Positions 50,792-62,774 are shown, numbered from the stretch's first letter. The stretch is 64,000 nt of DNA from Argopecten irradians (GCF_041381155.1 NC_091135.1:8609620-8673619); one strand, 5' to 3'. Numbers and translations: made by a program. The notes: generated by a model not told the origin, from the sequence alone.

Positions 50792-51232
50792 TAATAGTAT
50801 CACATACAATATATCTAGAAAAATAGAGTAACATATAATGTTCTCGAGACAAACGATTGATAGATATTATTTGCACGTGCATTAACAGTGTTTGATACTC
50901 TTTATTCCAGCGTGTATACTTGTTTAATGCATCGCCATGTTTTCATATTTCATTCTTTACCACTTCACTATGGAATTTCCGTTGTCATTTCCATGTCCTT
51001 AATGTATAGTTGGAATATCAATCCAAATGATCTTATACTTTTATCATAATTTTTAAAATTATACCATTTTCTTTAGTGTCTTGAATGACCAATATGGTGG
51101 TCCGGATTTCCCTGACAATAGTTTGGTTTGTTCCACAGGGTCAATACTCAAAAACGTGTAAAATGACATCCACATACTACACGTGCTCAGAATCACACTG
51201 TAAACCATTATCGCGCATTTGAAAGGACCTGT

Positions 51233-52564
51233 CTACTCGTCTTTGTTACTTCCGTTATATCCACCGACAAACAATGCAACTGTTGATACATTAACCACAA
51301 ATAAGAACACCCAGAAACACAAAAAGTCAATCGCAGACGTCACATCCGGCCACGTGATTTTGTCGTCTCTACTCGGAGGTATCGGTATAGGCGACAAGCG
51401 TTCCTCAGCAGACACGGTTACGCTTTGTATTTTGATTTTCTCCGTGTCCTTCAAAGCTTGAATTTGTCCTGTTGAACGACATTGCAGCCGTATACAACAT
51501 CTCACTAAGCTTTTAACACAGTTCGGGATTTCACGGAAGTTGTCCCTGTAATGTAAGCGTAGTTGCAGAGCCGTTATCATGATGATTGTCGTTCCTATAC
51601 TTAAAAGTACCACAAGATATGTCGATAGTAACGACATGGTTCCGCTTTCTGGAAGTGACGAACTCACAATGGTCAGAAAAACAGCAAAGGCAAGATAAAG
51701 AGTCATCGCATAGCTCATCTTCTCGCCGCTTTCTATCGGGATAAGGAAGGTAAATACTGCCAGTATGGACAGCAAAAGAATAGGAAACACAATGCTTACC
51801 ATGATATAATGGGGATTTCTTTTCATCGTTATCGAAAACGTAACAAGCGATTCACTATACACTGAAAGCGAGGCCACAGCCGACGTATTGACAACATCCC
51901 ATTGGCCGTTAGACTGATAGTCGTCAAGCTGTATGCCTTTGGATCCAGCTTGAACATCAATGATGTCCACAGTGCTCATCCATACTCCTACAATGATAGA
52001 ACAGGTCTGCTGGTCGAAAGGGAAGTATTGAATATCAATCGAACATTTCGTTTCAAAAACTTCGAACGGGAGCCAATAAACGTATCCATCGTCATCAACC
52101 CGCATTAGTATAAAGTCATCCCCGAGTTGCTTAAGTCTTGTAAATCCATTTTGAAGAGCAACGTCTGGTTTCCAAATGTCTGACTGTGGTACAAGGATGT
52201 GATCTATATCGTTAAACATAGAAGGAGTCCATTTTAAGTTGTTATCATACCAACTAATGGACAGGTAGGCGGTAGTGGTCATTCTTTCCTGTACTTCATC
52301 CACACTGTTGATCCCTATCAGATACAGGTCAATGTTCACTATCAATGCATCATCCTGGTATTCAATAGGTCTTATCTTCCTGTTGTACGTCTTATTCTTG
52401 AACAGGTAGTTGTGTAGTTCCTTTGTATCGTTGTAGGATATTGCTTCAGTCCATATTGGTAATATTGCAGAACAGAACACAAGTTTTATTGCGGTGCAAA
52501 ACATGCCCAATCCACTGACACCATACACTGGATATAGAGTTCTGCGGTGAGTTTTTAAGAGCAA
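51233..52564 (-). CDS. Cys-loop ligand-gated ion channel subunit, nicotinic acetylcholine receptor-like (443 aa, intronless)
   Basis: A single uninterrupted frame. The likely signal peptide begins at Met21 (MFCTAIKLVFCSAILPIWTE), so translation may start at 52504 rather than 52564. The extracellular domain has WKPDVALQN (loop A region, 131-139), the Cys-loop C174-C188 with FPFD, and VGVWMST (loop B region, 192-198). The vicinal Cys-Cys pair of alpha subunits is absent near 225-245, so this is non-alpha-like. Four membrane segments: about 252-277 (PHYIMVSIVFPILLLSIL), 282-304 after GEKMS (a cation-selective type of entrance), 313-335, and 411-434 ending near the C-terminus. The M3-M4 loop is short (about 75 residues). 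By family it would be a subunit of a pentameric channel at the plasma membrane. Bivalves have many intronless receptors of this type, usually explained by retroposition. Ligand not predictable. Confidence 0.93.
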   Translation of the reverse strand: MLLKTHRRTLYPVYGVSGLGMFCTAIKLVFCSAILPIWTEAISYNDTKELHNYLFKNKTYNRKIRPIEYQDDALIVNIDLYLIGINSVDEVQERMTTTAYLSISWYDNNLKWTPSMFNDIDHILVPQSDIWKPDVALQNGFTRLKQLGDDFILMRVDDDGYVYWLPFEVFETKCSIDIQYFPFDQQTCSIIVGVWMSTVDIIDVQAGSKGIQLDDYQSNGQWDVVNTSAVASLSVYSESLVTFSITMKRNPHYIMVSIVFPILLLSILAVFTFLIPIESGEKMSYAMTLYLAFAVFLTIVSSSLPESGTMSLLSTYLVVLLSIGTTIIMITALQLRLHYRDNFREIPNCVKSLVRCCIRLQCRSTGQIQALKDTEKIKIQSVTVSAEERLSPIPIPPSRDDKITWPDVTSAIDFLCFWVFLFVVNVSTVALFVGGYNGSNKDE

Positions 52565-52569
52565 TTGTT

Positions 52570-53290
52570 GACGTTCACACTTTTATGTTCAGAATGCTCT
52601 CTGACAGAGCCAGATACAATTATGATATTTGAATCGTATATCTATAAAGTTTTGTCCTGGGAAATAATGCCGGTTTTGCATACCATTACATCGGAAAATA
52701 TTTCGCTGCTAGCTATAACTTTACGCGACATCATGGTCACAAGGGATATGTCCTTTGAACTGTAACTTTTATTGTAATTACGAATGGTACGTCAATGATA
52801 TGATACTTTATTGTCTCTGCCTGTAGGGTCATGGACCTCATATTTTATTTACATGTTAAGTATCACTGATTTGTTGTAACCGATGCGTCATGAAATCATA
52901 ATGTTGATAGGCCCTTTGCCAAATGGTAATGTCAGCCAGAATGTTTATTATTACTAGAATGTTTCACCACAATGCCCCGATGATGACACCAGTAATTAAG
53001 GATATGTATGTGCTTTTTTATTTATTTATTGAAATCTAACATTACTTTTCAGTTAATGAGAGGCATCTGTCCATGCTGGTGATTTATGGATGAAAGACAT
53101 TTTTGCTAATGAGTATCGCAATGTTTGACATGCTTCGCACAACCTAAACATTAAATCATATATCAGTTGCGCATTGATCAATGTTCAAATGAGATAGTCG
53201 ACCTTTTACGAAGTAAAGAGTGACCTTAGCACCTCTAAATTTAAACAATCTGAGCTGCAATATATCAAATGTGAACTTTTTCTGAACACA
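52570..53290. other. Intergenic between receptor gene and minisatellite, no gene seen
   Basis: Upstream side of the receptor gene. No convincing exon. A 66-codon frame starting at 52565 has no family features. Confidence 0.5.
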
Positions 53291-53296
53291 GAACAC

Positions 53297-53415
53297 TAAT
53301 CCTCTCTGTGGTCTCTGTGGCTGGCTCACCTGGTAACGCGTGTTCTCTGTGGCTGACTCACCTGGTAACGCGTGTTCTCTGTGGCTGACTCACCTGCTGC
53401 TAGCTGGTAACGTCA
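53297..53415. repeat. Three-copy ~40-bp minisatellite
   Basis: TCTGTGGCTGACTCACCTGG followed by TAACGCGTGT is repeated about three times; the last copy is altered (CCTGCTGCTAGC). Confidence 0.8.
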
Positions 53416-53419
53416 TTTA

Positions 53420-55437
53420 CAGAGGATAGGTAGAACTAGGATGTTTACCGGGGTCTGGGTAAGGAAGGTTTATGTTGTGGACTGGGAATCAATCGATTTT
53501 TAGCTTCAAATAATTACACGAATTTGCTTTTAGGCATTATATAACATTTGATAAACGCAGTAATAGAGTGTGACAAAAGTCTGGGCCACTTTTCTTATAA
53601 AATGATTTTGACAAACCAGGTAAACTCGTTTTGTACGTGTTATTACCTACAGTCTTGACGTGAATTATGGTAGATGTCACATAATCGAACTCGTATTGCT
53701 TCATGTGATCACATTAATGTAAAATGTAAGGTTAAGTCTTCAATACTAAATTTTTTGATGAAAGTTATATAAAAACCGCTATCACATTTGTAAATTTGTT
53801 CTATAAGATTTTTCTGTAGTATTAAATTTTGCCTTCCAACTTACCTTTTGCTCGCAGTCTTTTAACTCCGGAGCATGTCATATTTTCGCAAAATTATCAT
53901 AAAAATCGATGCAAATTATATTATTATATTGTGTAAATAACAATACTTTGGCTAGACTTAATCAGATTTTGTCTCTGCTCCAACCAATTGTATATATAGT
54001 GATCCTAAATAATGATATTTCGTATCGATTTTCTATGATAATTTTTTTCTAAAACATTTAGAACTAGATATGCGCAGAAACGTGTTTAACTATTTGTACC
54101 ATTTGCTAAATACATTGCTGAAATGTCAATTGAAGCTACGCTTTCATCAGCAGAGCATTTTATGTATTTTATATGGATTTCGCTGCCTACCACGGTTTGG
54201 ACATTGTTTGTATTCTCTCCTGCTTTATTATTTTTATGTACAACTTTTCGAAGCCAGCACATAGAATGATTTATTCACCAGAACAGTATGAAGTCAATTA
54301 TCACTATTTGTATATTACGTTTGTATGTGACTGCTGTCAATGCGCTACATCCTAATGTCTTCATAGTTACATAGACTGAGCGACATTGTAATAATATTTA
54401 CAGCGATGCAATTTTACTCTAAAGTAAGTGATTAAAATCGCCGTTTCGCATTTAAAATCAACGCTACTGCTATAAAGCTTATAACTGAAAAATACAATAG
54501 AACAAAATACACCATTGCACAGTGGATTAACTATTCATATAAAAGATACATTATACTTTTTCATTTCAACATATCTTATTGACGAGATCGTATGTCAAAA
54601 TGATAGAATAATAGGCGAAGCCTATATAAATTCTTTCCTTATACTTCACATTGCCACAGTTGAATGTAAGTCTGTTGAGCATTGGTTATCTGTGACATGC
54701 ATTGGTGTGTTAAACACTATCGAATGTCAAGAATGTAACAACCAATGTTTTTAATTACATTTAAATTGGTCATAACCATTTCAAAGACAAAATAGTTAAG
54801 GTATGGAAATAAAACTTCTGTATAGACAAAAATATGATTTGATGAAACAGCTTATAATCTTATGAAAAAATATGAATTTAATTAATACAATACTCCCACT
54901 ATTCTGTTATGCTCTATGATCTATAAGATAGTTTGATGGAGCCTAACGACAATAAAGAAAAGTATATGTAAATTTTGATCGTTATCTATATCTGATGTTA
55001 CTGCAAACTTTCATTCGCGGTTACTAAATTTCGCTATTTCAAATTTAGAGTTTATTTGTGGTGATTAAGTTTCGAGGTTTAAAATTGAAATTGAAATATT
55101 TTTCGAATTAATCGTTGGAAGATACCTATTCGCTAAGATGAACTTTCGCAAACTATCATTAACTTCGAAATTCGAAAAAATAAATTATGCGCGAAAAAAA
55201 ATGAATAACAGTATGTACCTATCGATAATGTTATTAATGACTACAATTGATGCAGGGTTTTAATCTATTGCAATGTTGTTTCCACATGCGTTTACGTATT
55301 GTACTCATTTTAGGGACTGTACGGACATTGGTAAACCCTACACGTGTCAGGTCCTGTCACGTCGAGTAATGACTTGTTTTCATAACTTGTATCTATTCAA
55401 GATTTTATTTATATGTCACTGTTTGTTCACCGTTTAG
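53420..55437. other. Intergenic, no gene seen
   Basis: The region was searched for upstream fibrinogen-domain exons (GGGWTV, NxWxxYxxGFG-type words); none was found. Short frames near 54070-54754 have no domain features. Confidence 0.5.
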
Positions 55438-55691
55438 TAGATGCAATGAACAACCATAACCATCAATTTTTCTCTACCTACGACCGAGACAAGCACATGG
55501 GAGACGATTTTCAGTGTGCCAGAATGCGTCATGGAGGCTGGTGGTATAAATGGTGCTATCGTGCTAACCTCAACGGCAGATACATGAGAGATGATGGAGC
55601 GGATTTATCTACATCAATGAACTGGTGGTATTTTCCTAATGCGGGGACAGTTACCACATTTCTAAGGAAATCAAAGATGATGATCCGATAA
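55438..55691 (+). CDS. C-terminal exon of a fibrinogen-related domain protein
   Basis: The exon begins after TTTAG (phase 1) and runs to TAA. It encodes DAMNNHNHQFFSTYDRDKHM, then ARMRHGGWWYKWC, ANLNGRY, and ends TTFLRKSKMMIR. These are the C-terminal third of the fibrinogen-like fold: FST-x-DRD with a calcium-binding Asp cluster, GGWWY-x-x-C, NLNG and the closing KMMIR. In molluscs such domains occur in FREPs, ficolin-like lectins and tenascin-like proteins that bind surface carbohydrates outside the cell. The upstream exons with the first two thirds of the domain were not found. AATAAA-like sequence lies at 56122. It may be a gene with very distant exons, or a stranded fragment; the frame itself is intact. 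Confidence 0.8.
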
Positions 55692-55699
55692 TTACAAAC

Positions 55700-56740
55700 A
55701 GATTCAGATTTATTACACAGAAATGGAAAAAAATCAATTTAGGTTTAAATTGATATTAGTCCATCAGACGTGAGGGAGTTGTGTAAATTATAATGCCTTG
55801 TATAGTTTTGGTATCGATGACAAACGCACAGTTCCATTCAGTAGTAGTTAATGATCAGTGTATACAGTTGCAAGAAGTAAAATTTATGACATACGGGACA
55901 TTATATTCGCTATTGCATTTTACAAACTTGTACACCTAGCTACGAAGTTGTTGGTGTAACGTAATGTATATTTATGATTTGTCCTTGATATTGGATGAGT
56001 ATGTCATGTAGTATATTGACGATCATCTCCTCCGAGATGTACTAGACTTTATAAGTGAAACTTAAAGGCTGATGATAATATGATGTAAACTGAAAGTGTT
56101 AGCGATGAACAGATGTTTTGAATAAAAATTGATCAGAAAAAACCAACATCTAAACATATCATAGCGTGAATGTCAGATGAATGTCAAACACCGCCCTATG
56201 CTAAATTGATCTATAAAACTAAAAACCGCCATTGGGCGTTTGATTTCGGCTAAATAAGCATTATGTTCTCACTCATGTTTAGTTTGGTTCGTTAGAATTT
56301 ATTGTTCTCGAAAATGGCGGTATTTCTGATCTATGGTATTTTGCAAATTGAGGATCTCACATGAGTGGCTATATGATATGAAATTTATTAAACTCGTTCA
56401 ATAATGTGGTATATCATGTGCCTTTAGTTGTGAAAATTAGTTTCGTCATCTGCATTTTTGTCTTGTCTTCTAAAAATACATTGTTAAGAGATACCTAGAA
56501 TAAGTAAATGATGACATCTGAACAATCCCCAATAGAATCACAGATTCCATAAATAGCATAAATAAATTTATTCATTGACAAGAACAAATTAGATTGAAAT
56601 AACAAGAGATACATGTGACAGTAACATACAGAAGTGACAAAATATCCGAGACAGGACCATGAGGTACAATACAATGGCAAGAGCATACATATAAATTAGT
56701 AACATGGTGTCAAATGGTAATGGTTGTTTTTTCCCTAATC
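55700..56740. other. Intergenic, with a small repeat scrap
   Basis: A piece at about 56345-56440 resembles the end of the foldback repeat at 58.9 kb (CACATGAGTGGCTATATGAT, AAACTCGTTCAATAATGTGG). No gene seen. Confidence 0.5.
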
Positions 56741-56744
56741 AAAT

Positions 56745-57232
56745 ATCACAAAAAGAAAATGTATTTCAATACTAGATTGAGTTGACTACAACAAAATACA
56801 TTTAAAAACAAGTTACAGTAGAATAATAGAATATGTATTTCAATACTAGATCAAAGAAGACTATAAGAAATTGTATTTTAATACAAGATAGAGTAGAATA
56901 CAAGAAAACGTATTTTAATACTAGATAGAGTAGAATACAAGAAATGTATTTTAATACAAGATAGAGTAGAATACAAAAAAATGTATTTTAATACAAGATA
57001 GAGTAGAATACAAGAAAATGTATTTTAATACAAGATAGAGTAGAATACAAGAAAATGTATTTCAAAACAAGATAAAGTAGAATACAAGAAAATGGATCTT
57101 AATACAAGATAGAGTAGAATACAAGAAAATGTATTTTAATACAAGATAGAGTAGAATACAAGAAAATGTATTTCAAAACAAGATAGAGTAGAATACAAGA
57201 AAATGTATTTCAAAACAAGATAGAGTAGAAAA
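56745..57232. repeat. 37-bp minisatellite, about a dozen units
   Basis: The unit contains AGAGTAGAATACAAGAAAAT then GTATTTTAATACAAGAT. Early copies near 56760-56900 are diverged; the core from about 56890 to 57230 is regular. There is no unique spacer between units, so it is not CRISPR-like. Confidence 0.92.
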
Positions 57233-57234
57233 CA

Positions 57235-58860
57235 ATATTTTTAAATCACTAGAGACACAAAGAAGACACTTATACGTAGCTGCTCGCATTGTATGGCTAG
57301 ACCATAGTTCAATTCGTGAAGTATTCAAAATCTAGAAAAGTCCATAAGTCAAGTCCTGCAATACTTCTGGTTAATCATTTCCCTGATAATTACCCTCAAA
57401 CGCATGTACGACACCCTAGATTATGGTCATAATGTTACGTTTGGCAAAATTTTGCAGGAAAGGTATTTATAAACGTAACATAACATATTGTACCGGCAAT
57501 AAGCCCCTCTCCTGTTTATTATGTACATAATTATGCATTATGTACATGTACTGACTATTGTTCAACTTTAGTATTATAAATTAACAACACATAGAATCTA
57601 TGAAACTTGATTCGCGGGATATTGGTGAGGATGAAGTGAAGACTTTGGAATCAAGATCACACTTTTAGATCATTGTTCATATGTAAGGTTATATTAAACA
57701 ATAAAATGATAAAAGTAGCTGTTCATAATTATATTAACTTGTATCATTTTCGTATGAGATTTGGAGATTGGTGTAGTTGCTAAACGCTCAACCCAAATAA
57801 GTCGGTAATAAATAATTTTAATATACTAACATATCACAGAAAGTTGATTCACTAAAATGTAATTTTTCGTATTAAATCAAAATCATGACAATGTTGACGC
57901 ACAAAAAAATCTGTAACTAGCTAAACAGTGATAACAATTATGATTTGTGTGTCTTTTGGTGAACGAGAGGAAAAAATATTTATGTATATCAAATAATACA
58001 ACAGATTGTCAGTGATTTTACCCTGGGCTTGTAATTTGCCTTTGCACATGTATCTATTAGTATTTTATGGCCTACTCGTAAGTATTTTTTGCAGCTTCGT
58101 AGGGCAGGAAATCTATTGCGTTGCCATGACTACAACTATAACAAATGTTGTCAGGACACTATGTGACATTGAGATTGAGAACTGTGTGACAAAATGGTGA
58201 CCTCTATTGTATCTATCTGTTGTATATTTTGACATTGAAATGTTTTGTATTTTATTACATTAATCAAAAGTATATTATATTTGTGTTAGCTTGTAATATG
58301 CAATTAAATCTTATTCATAATTTTGAAATTCTAATTTTACAGGCAAAAGGTCTCAAAATTTTAAACGACTTGTCAAATTACTAATTTTTTTAATTGATAC
58401 ATTGAAATTCATACAGGAAATGAACACTGATTCAAAGTATTATCTGTATATTATTTAAATTAATAGATTTTATTTTGTTGAAGTTATGAGGGTATAATGA
58501 TAATGTTACATAAAATTTAGTCCATGTCTGTGTCAGTGCTAACTGTAAATATTTGTGACTGGAAATAAAGTGTATGTATACATCGATATATCTAGTATGT
58601 AAACATACTGGAATATTAATATATGAATGAGCAACTTTAGTTTATGGATCAATACATTAAATATTTTGCATTCAGTGAAAAAAACCATATGAATCAATAA
58701 ACTAAATGTCATTATCATTATACATACGAAAATAAAGTTTTATGATGCATATACAAAATTAAGGACTTGTTCTAGATCACAATCACATTTTTGTTATATT
58801 TTCTTTGTTAGTGTAAAATTTATATAATTATATTAATATGATTTCACACGGAGAAATAGA
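57235..58860. other. Intergenic, no gene seen
   Basis: AT-rich with only short frames; the 64-codon frame at 58006-58200 has no recognised domain and no promoter or splice context. Confidence 0.45.
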
Positions 58861-58861
58861 G

Positions 58862-59585
58862 GATCTTACATGAATAGCTATGTATATGAAATTTATCTAA
58901 CCAGTTCAATAATTTGATATGCCACGAGCCTTAAGGCGAGTGGCATATAAAATAATTTCACGAGTTGGACAAATTTCATATTACATAGCCACGAGTGTAA
59001 GATTTTATTTGTCATACATTTTATTAATAGAATTAAAGTGAACAGTTGGGCAAGGATGGCTAAAGTCTGTAAAAATGGTGTGAATGTATCCAGTATAATT
59101 TCTTATGAAATAGAAAAATAAAATCTCTCGCCAAAATCTGTCTGCGTATGAAGAAATTAATTTAAAGTATAGGAATCCTTAAACGTCCTCCCGGCTGACT
59201 ATGTCCGTGGTTACATTTACACGCAGTCTCGCTTTCAATGCTTTCAACTTTTCTTTACTTTAATGGTCAGAACTGGGAAACGTAAGCAGAACTTGGCCGT
59301 CGTATTAATATTTGAGAACTTTTGGAAGGCCAATGAACGCATTTAGACTGGTTTTCTTTGCCCGACTATTCACTTTAAAAGTGAAACTTTTAATTTCGTC
59401 TATATATAAAACAGTAGAAAACCAGCTTGGATGTGACATTTCCATCTACTGAGACAATGATGCGACGTCATATATAGATTATGACGTCAAAACTACATGT
59501 GACATCATAATAGTGTTATTACATATGTGCCTTATGATATATATTTATGACATGACTAGACAGGCCAGTTATGTGATAGATAACA
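58862..59585. mobile_element. Foldback-type repeat, longer copy (~720 bp)
   Basis: It opens with a long imperfect hairpin (about 58868-59015) centred on GCCACGAGCCTTAAGGCGAGTGGC; the arms carry CTTACATGAATAGCTATGTA and the complement of a similar word. The remainder holds several GACGTCAT words and ends CCAGTTATGTGATA, matching 44245-44620. Confidence 0.65.
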
Positions 59586-59589
59586 ATTA

Positions 59590-60215
59590 TAGGTTATGAA
59601 ATTAGTATTCGTGTCAGGAATGTTTATATTTGAGGGTTTTATACAAGTCACATCCATGATAGCATGTTCAACTGAACATACACAGGTTATTCAAATATTG
59701 GCAAAATTTGACATTGTACATTGTTCCCCATCTACCAGTGTATCACAGCCAGAACTTGATCATATTCCCTGAAAATTAGGTGTGATTTTCTTCATCAACA
59801 CCATGAAAAGAAACCGATCAATTAATAATCAAGTACTAGATAAACATTATATACAACCATAGATAAAATATTGCATTTCAAATATAAAAAAAAGAGAAAA
59901 GAAATCAAAGACAATTGAATGCCTGTAACCATAATAAAGCTTCATATGATAATGATTTTCCACTCTTTGAAAATAAGGCAAATTTATTCTTTCATTCCAA
60001 AGATTTTGATTTAGTCTGACAAATACCTTGCTGTATCAGTTTTAAGCAAACAAAAACTTTGAAACATGCTATGCTTCAATCAATTACAATTAATAATACA
60101 TGGAGTTTGGATAATAAAAGTAACTTTTCAGTCTTTTTGTGACAATAAATCAAAGATACCCTGGAGTGTTTGAGCAAAAGAATTAGCCATGGAAGCAGTC
60201 ACAAGTATTTGTAGT
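59590..60215. other. 3' flank of the acid phosphatase gene
   Basis: AT-rich; the minus-strand 3' UTR probably ends in this stretch. No other gene seen. Confidence 0.4.
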
Positions 60216-60219
60216 TTGA

Positions 60220-62651
60220 TCAAAATTTTCTGAATCCCTCATTTCCTTTTCGAGCTCGTAAACATGTGACTACCAAAGCTATGAGGCTGATTAGAAGGAT
60301 TCCACCAAGGACGATCGACATGATAGTAGCTACAAACAGACAAAAAAACAAGAATCAAATGTTTTACAGCAGTCAAATTCTGTCTTTACATATTACAGAG
60401 TTATCTGCCCTTGCAGGTAAGTAGTGATTGCAATGACATCTGCTTGCGAGTGTAGCATCATACTTTTAAGAGAAAATGACTAGAGTTTCATTCACAAAGC
60501 AATGATGTCACAATGGATACCTTCCAATAAGGGCAATAACTCTTTAATATGCAAAGGCAGAATATACCTGTTAAACTCAACATCATTTTTGCACGCTAGA
60601 TTAAATCGCAGGATACACATTTTCACATAATTTTGTGTTCAGTTCAAGTGCCAATTCAAATAAGTGAAATGAATGACCTATGTCTGTATGAGCCCTGATG
60701 ATCGTAACATTATTGTATTTGCAAATGGTATGTTGAAAATAATGAAATGTCTTATCTTATCTAAATAACTTAAACGTTTTTGTTACCTGTCTCTATATAA
60801 ATGTAAATAAAGTAATTTCGACAATTGACCGGTCAATAGTTTGAGTGTTGACCAGTGCAGAATGTTTGCATGCGCTTTATTGTTGACGTCATAATTAATT
60901 GTTGACGTCTTAAACACGGGTGCGCTGGGTCGACCCAAATACCAATACGCGTTCGGCGAAAGTCTATCTCACCATAAGCTCAGTGATAAGTTTAAGATTG
61001 CGGTTCAGGTAAAAAAAAACCAGTTGTTTCATGCCTTTGCAGTCAACAGTCAAAACTATTTCCCCTCAGTGTTGGGACCAACCCTATCAACTGTTTCCCC
61101 ATCTCCGGCCTCGGGAAACAGTTCATCAGGTTGGTCCCAACACTTCGGAAAAAGAGTTTTGACTGTTGACTGAAAAGGCATGAGACAACTGTTAAGTAGT
61201 ATAAATATACAGAATTGTATGTACAGCAAAATTAGCTGCATGCATATAGCCGATAAACATTCAATGTTTTGTTATGATTGTAGAGAACTTACCGATGGTA
61301 AAGATCTTTTTCTTTTTGTTTCCGGAGTCATCATCTAATCCACACTCTTTTTTCCAATCAGTTGGAATCTTGTTCTTGGTCAAAGTGAGGAACGTGTCAT
61401 AAGGACAATCTGCTTGACAACCTGAAATTGACATTTTATCATTAAATTTACATTTTGTTTAGATATTTGGTTTGGTTTGTTTATTTTTACGTCCTATTAA
61501 CAGCCAGGGTCATGTAAGGACGTGCCAGGTATGTTGGTGGAGGAAAGCCGGAGTACCCGGAGAAAAACCACCGGCTAGCTGTCAGTACCTGGCAACTGCC
61601 CCACATGGGATTCGAACCCGCATCCCAGAGGTGGAGGGCTTGTGGTAATATGTCGGGACATCTTAACCACTCGGCCACCGCAGCCCCCTTGTTTAGATAA
61701 TAAAGAATACAAGCACTGAAGCATAAAAAAAAATAAAAAATAAAAAATAACATATATTTGGCAGTTGCTTTATGTTTACAAACAATGAAAACACAATTAT
61801 GTAATGATGAAGTTTGTGTTTGTATTATTTTGTTTAGATAATAAAGAATACAAACACAAACTTCATCATTACATAATTGTGTTTTCATTGTTTGTAAACA
61901 TAAAGCAACTGCCAAATATATGTTAACTTTTTTATGCTTCAGTGAGTTAATCATGCATAAACAGAGCTTAAAATCATACAATAATAATGAATTTGCATGA
62001 CCACACCATTTTAAATTTTTCTTATTTCATTTGTGTTGAAATATTGATTAATATTCTTCATCTGTAATAGAATAAGCTATGATGTGCAATGTGAAAAATA
62101 GTCAATTTTCATTTACCAGTAACTTATCTATCAGAAAGACCATATATAAACATTATTCAGCATTGGACATCTAATAGATTAAATATATACTACAACTGTT
62201 AGTAAAATAGCGTCCGATAAAAATAGGCTGAACTTTGTCCTACCATGGAATGAGAGTAAATACATAGGTATGCAGCTATATCTCATTAACACAAAGACCC
62301 GTTATCTTTTTTATGCTATATGTATTTTACTTACATTTATAGCAGATATATGCTATCAAATTTAAAATCAAACATTCAGCTCCATGTACTCTTATTAATA
62401 CATATCAAAAGACGTTATTATGAAAGATAATAGTTTAACAATACATTAAATCTGTACAATTGCAATTACTTACCAGGAATAGTTAATTTGTAAACTGTGG
62501 TAGAGGTATTTTTATACAAGACGTTAACAAAATATTGACGAGTTGTCGGGTTCTGTCTAAGCTCTACAGATACCATTGCAGCATAAGGTGGACTTTTTCC
62601 ATGTTCAAATAGGCCAAGAGCTGTTAAAAGGGCTGCTACAGTGGTATCATG
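60220..62651 (-). CDS. Membrane-anchored histidine acid phosphatase, last three exons
   Basis: Exons 62474-62651, 61293-61421 and 60220-60329, in phase with consensus sites; the 5' part lies beyond the right edge. The first visible exon starts exactly at CAT-GAT, giving HDTTVAALLTALG, the C-terminal catalytic His-Asp motif of histidine-type acid phosphatases (the Asp is the proton donor). It continues with PPYAAMVSVEL and YFVNVLYKN. The next exon encodes CQADCPYDTF and IPTDWKKEC, the usual disulfide-rich end. The last exon adds a membrane segment (IVLGGILLISLIALVVTC) and a short basic tail ending GFRKF. This matches lysosomal/prostatic-type acid phosphatase (ACP2/ACP3-like), which hydrolyses phosphomonoesters on the luminal or outer side. 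The N-terminal RHG motif is not in the window. Confidence 0.9.
61021..61191. repeat. ~80-bp-arm foldback in an acid phosphatase intron
   Basis: The left arm 61021-61100 (CAGTTGTTTCATGCC at its tip) mirrors the right arm 61113-61191 (GGCATGAGACAACTG). The loop is about 12 bases and mismatches are few. Confidence 0.85.
61466..61688 (-). mobile_element. tRNA-headed SINE (molluscan V-SINE/RUDI-like)
   Basis: On the minus strand it begins GGGGCTGCGGTGGCCGAGTG, with an A box TGGCCGAGTGG (61667-61677) and a B box GGTTCGAATCC (61608-61618). The body carries a GGCACGTCCTTACATGACCC-like domain and CTGTTAATAGGACG near the tail. The conserved body is shared with 8.2 kb. The family name is by memory of molluscan V-SINEs. 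It sits in an acid phosphatase intron. Confidence 0.75.
61714..61944. repeat. ~100-bp-arm near-perfect palindrome beside the SINE
   Basis: 61714-61826 and 61847-61944 are inverted copies differing mainly in the length of an A-rich run. The 20-bp loop region (TTTTGTTTAGATAATAAAG) directly repeats sequence just left of the palindrome (61688-61706). This is the signature of a template-switch snap-back. Confidence 0.88.
61950..62465. other. Intron of the acid phosphatase gene, nothing further seen
   Basis: AT-rich intronic sequence without recognisable element. Confidence 0.5.
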
Positions 62652-62679
62652 CTGTGGAAGATAAGTCAAGAACAGAATC

Positions 62680-62736
62680 TGGTCATGGTGTTTATGGATT
62701 TTCCAGAATCTGGTCATGGTGTTTATGGATTTTCCA
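62680..62736. repeat. Short tandem duplication
   Basis: CAGAATCTGGTCATGGTGTT and TATGGATTTTCC occur twice in direct succession, just upstream of the HDTT exon on the minus strand. Confidence 0.9.
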
Positions 62737-62774
62737 CAGTTACTCTTTGGTTCATAAGGCCAAATAAAAAAGGT

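Noticed and set aside
56745-57232. CRISPR-like array
   Set aside because: Units are contiguous 37-bp minisatellite copies with no unique spacers, in a eukaryotic context.
58006-58200. 64-codon plus-strand frame with hydrophobic segments
   Set aside because: No family features, no splice or promoter support; AT-rich DNA gives such frames by chance.
61608-61688. tRNA gene on the minus strand
   Set aside because: A and B boxes are present but the structure continues into a SINE body and does not close as a functional tRNA.
61487-61981. 164-codon minus-strand frame
   Set aside because: Runs across the SINE and the palindrome; a by-product of inverted repeats.
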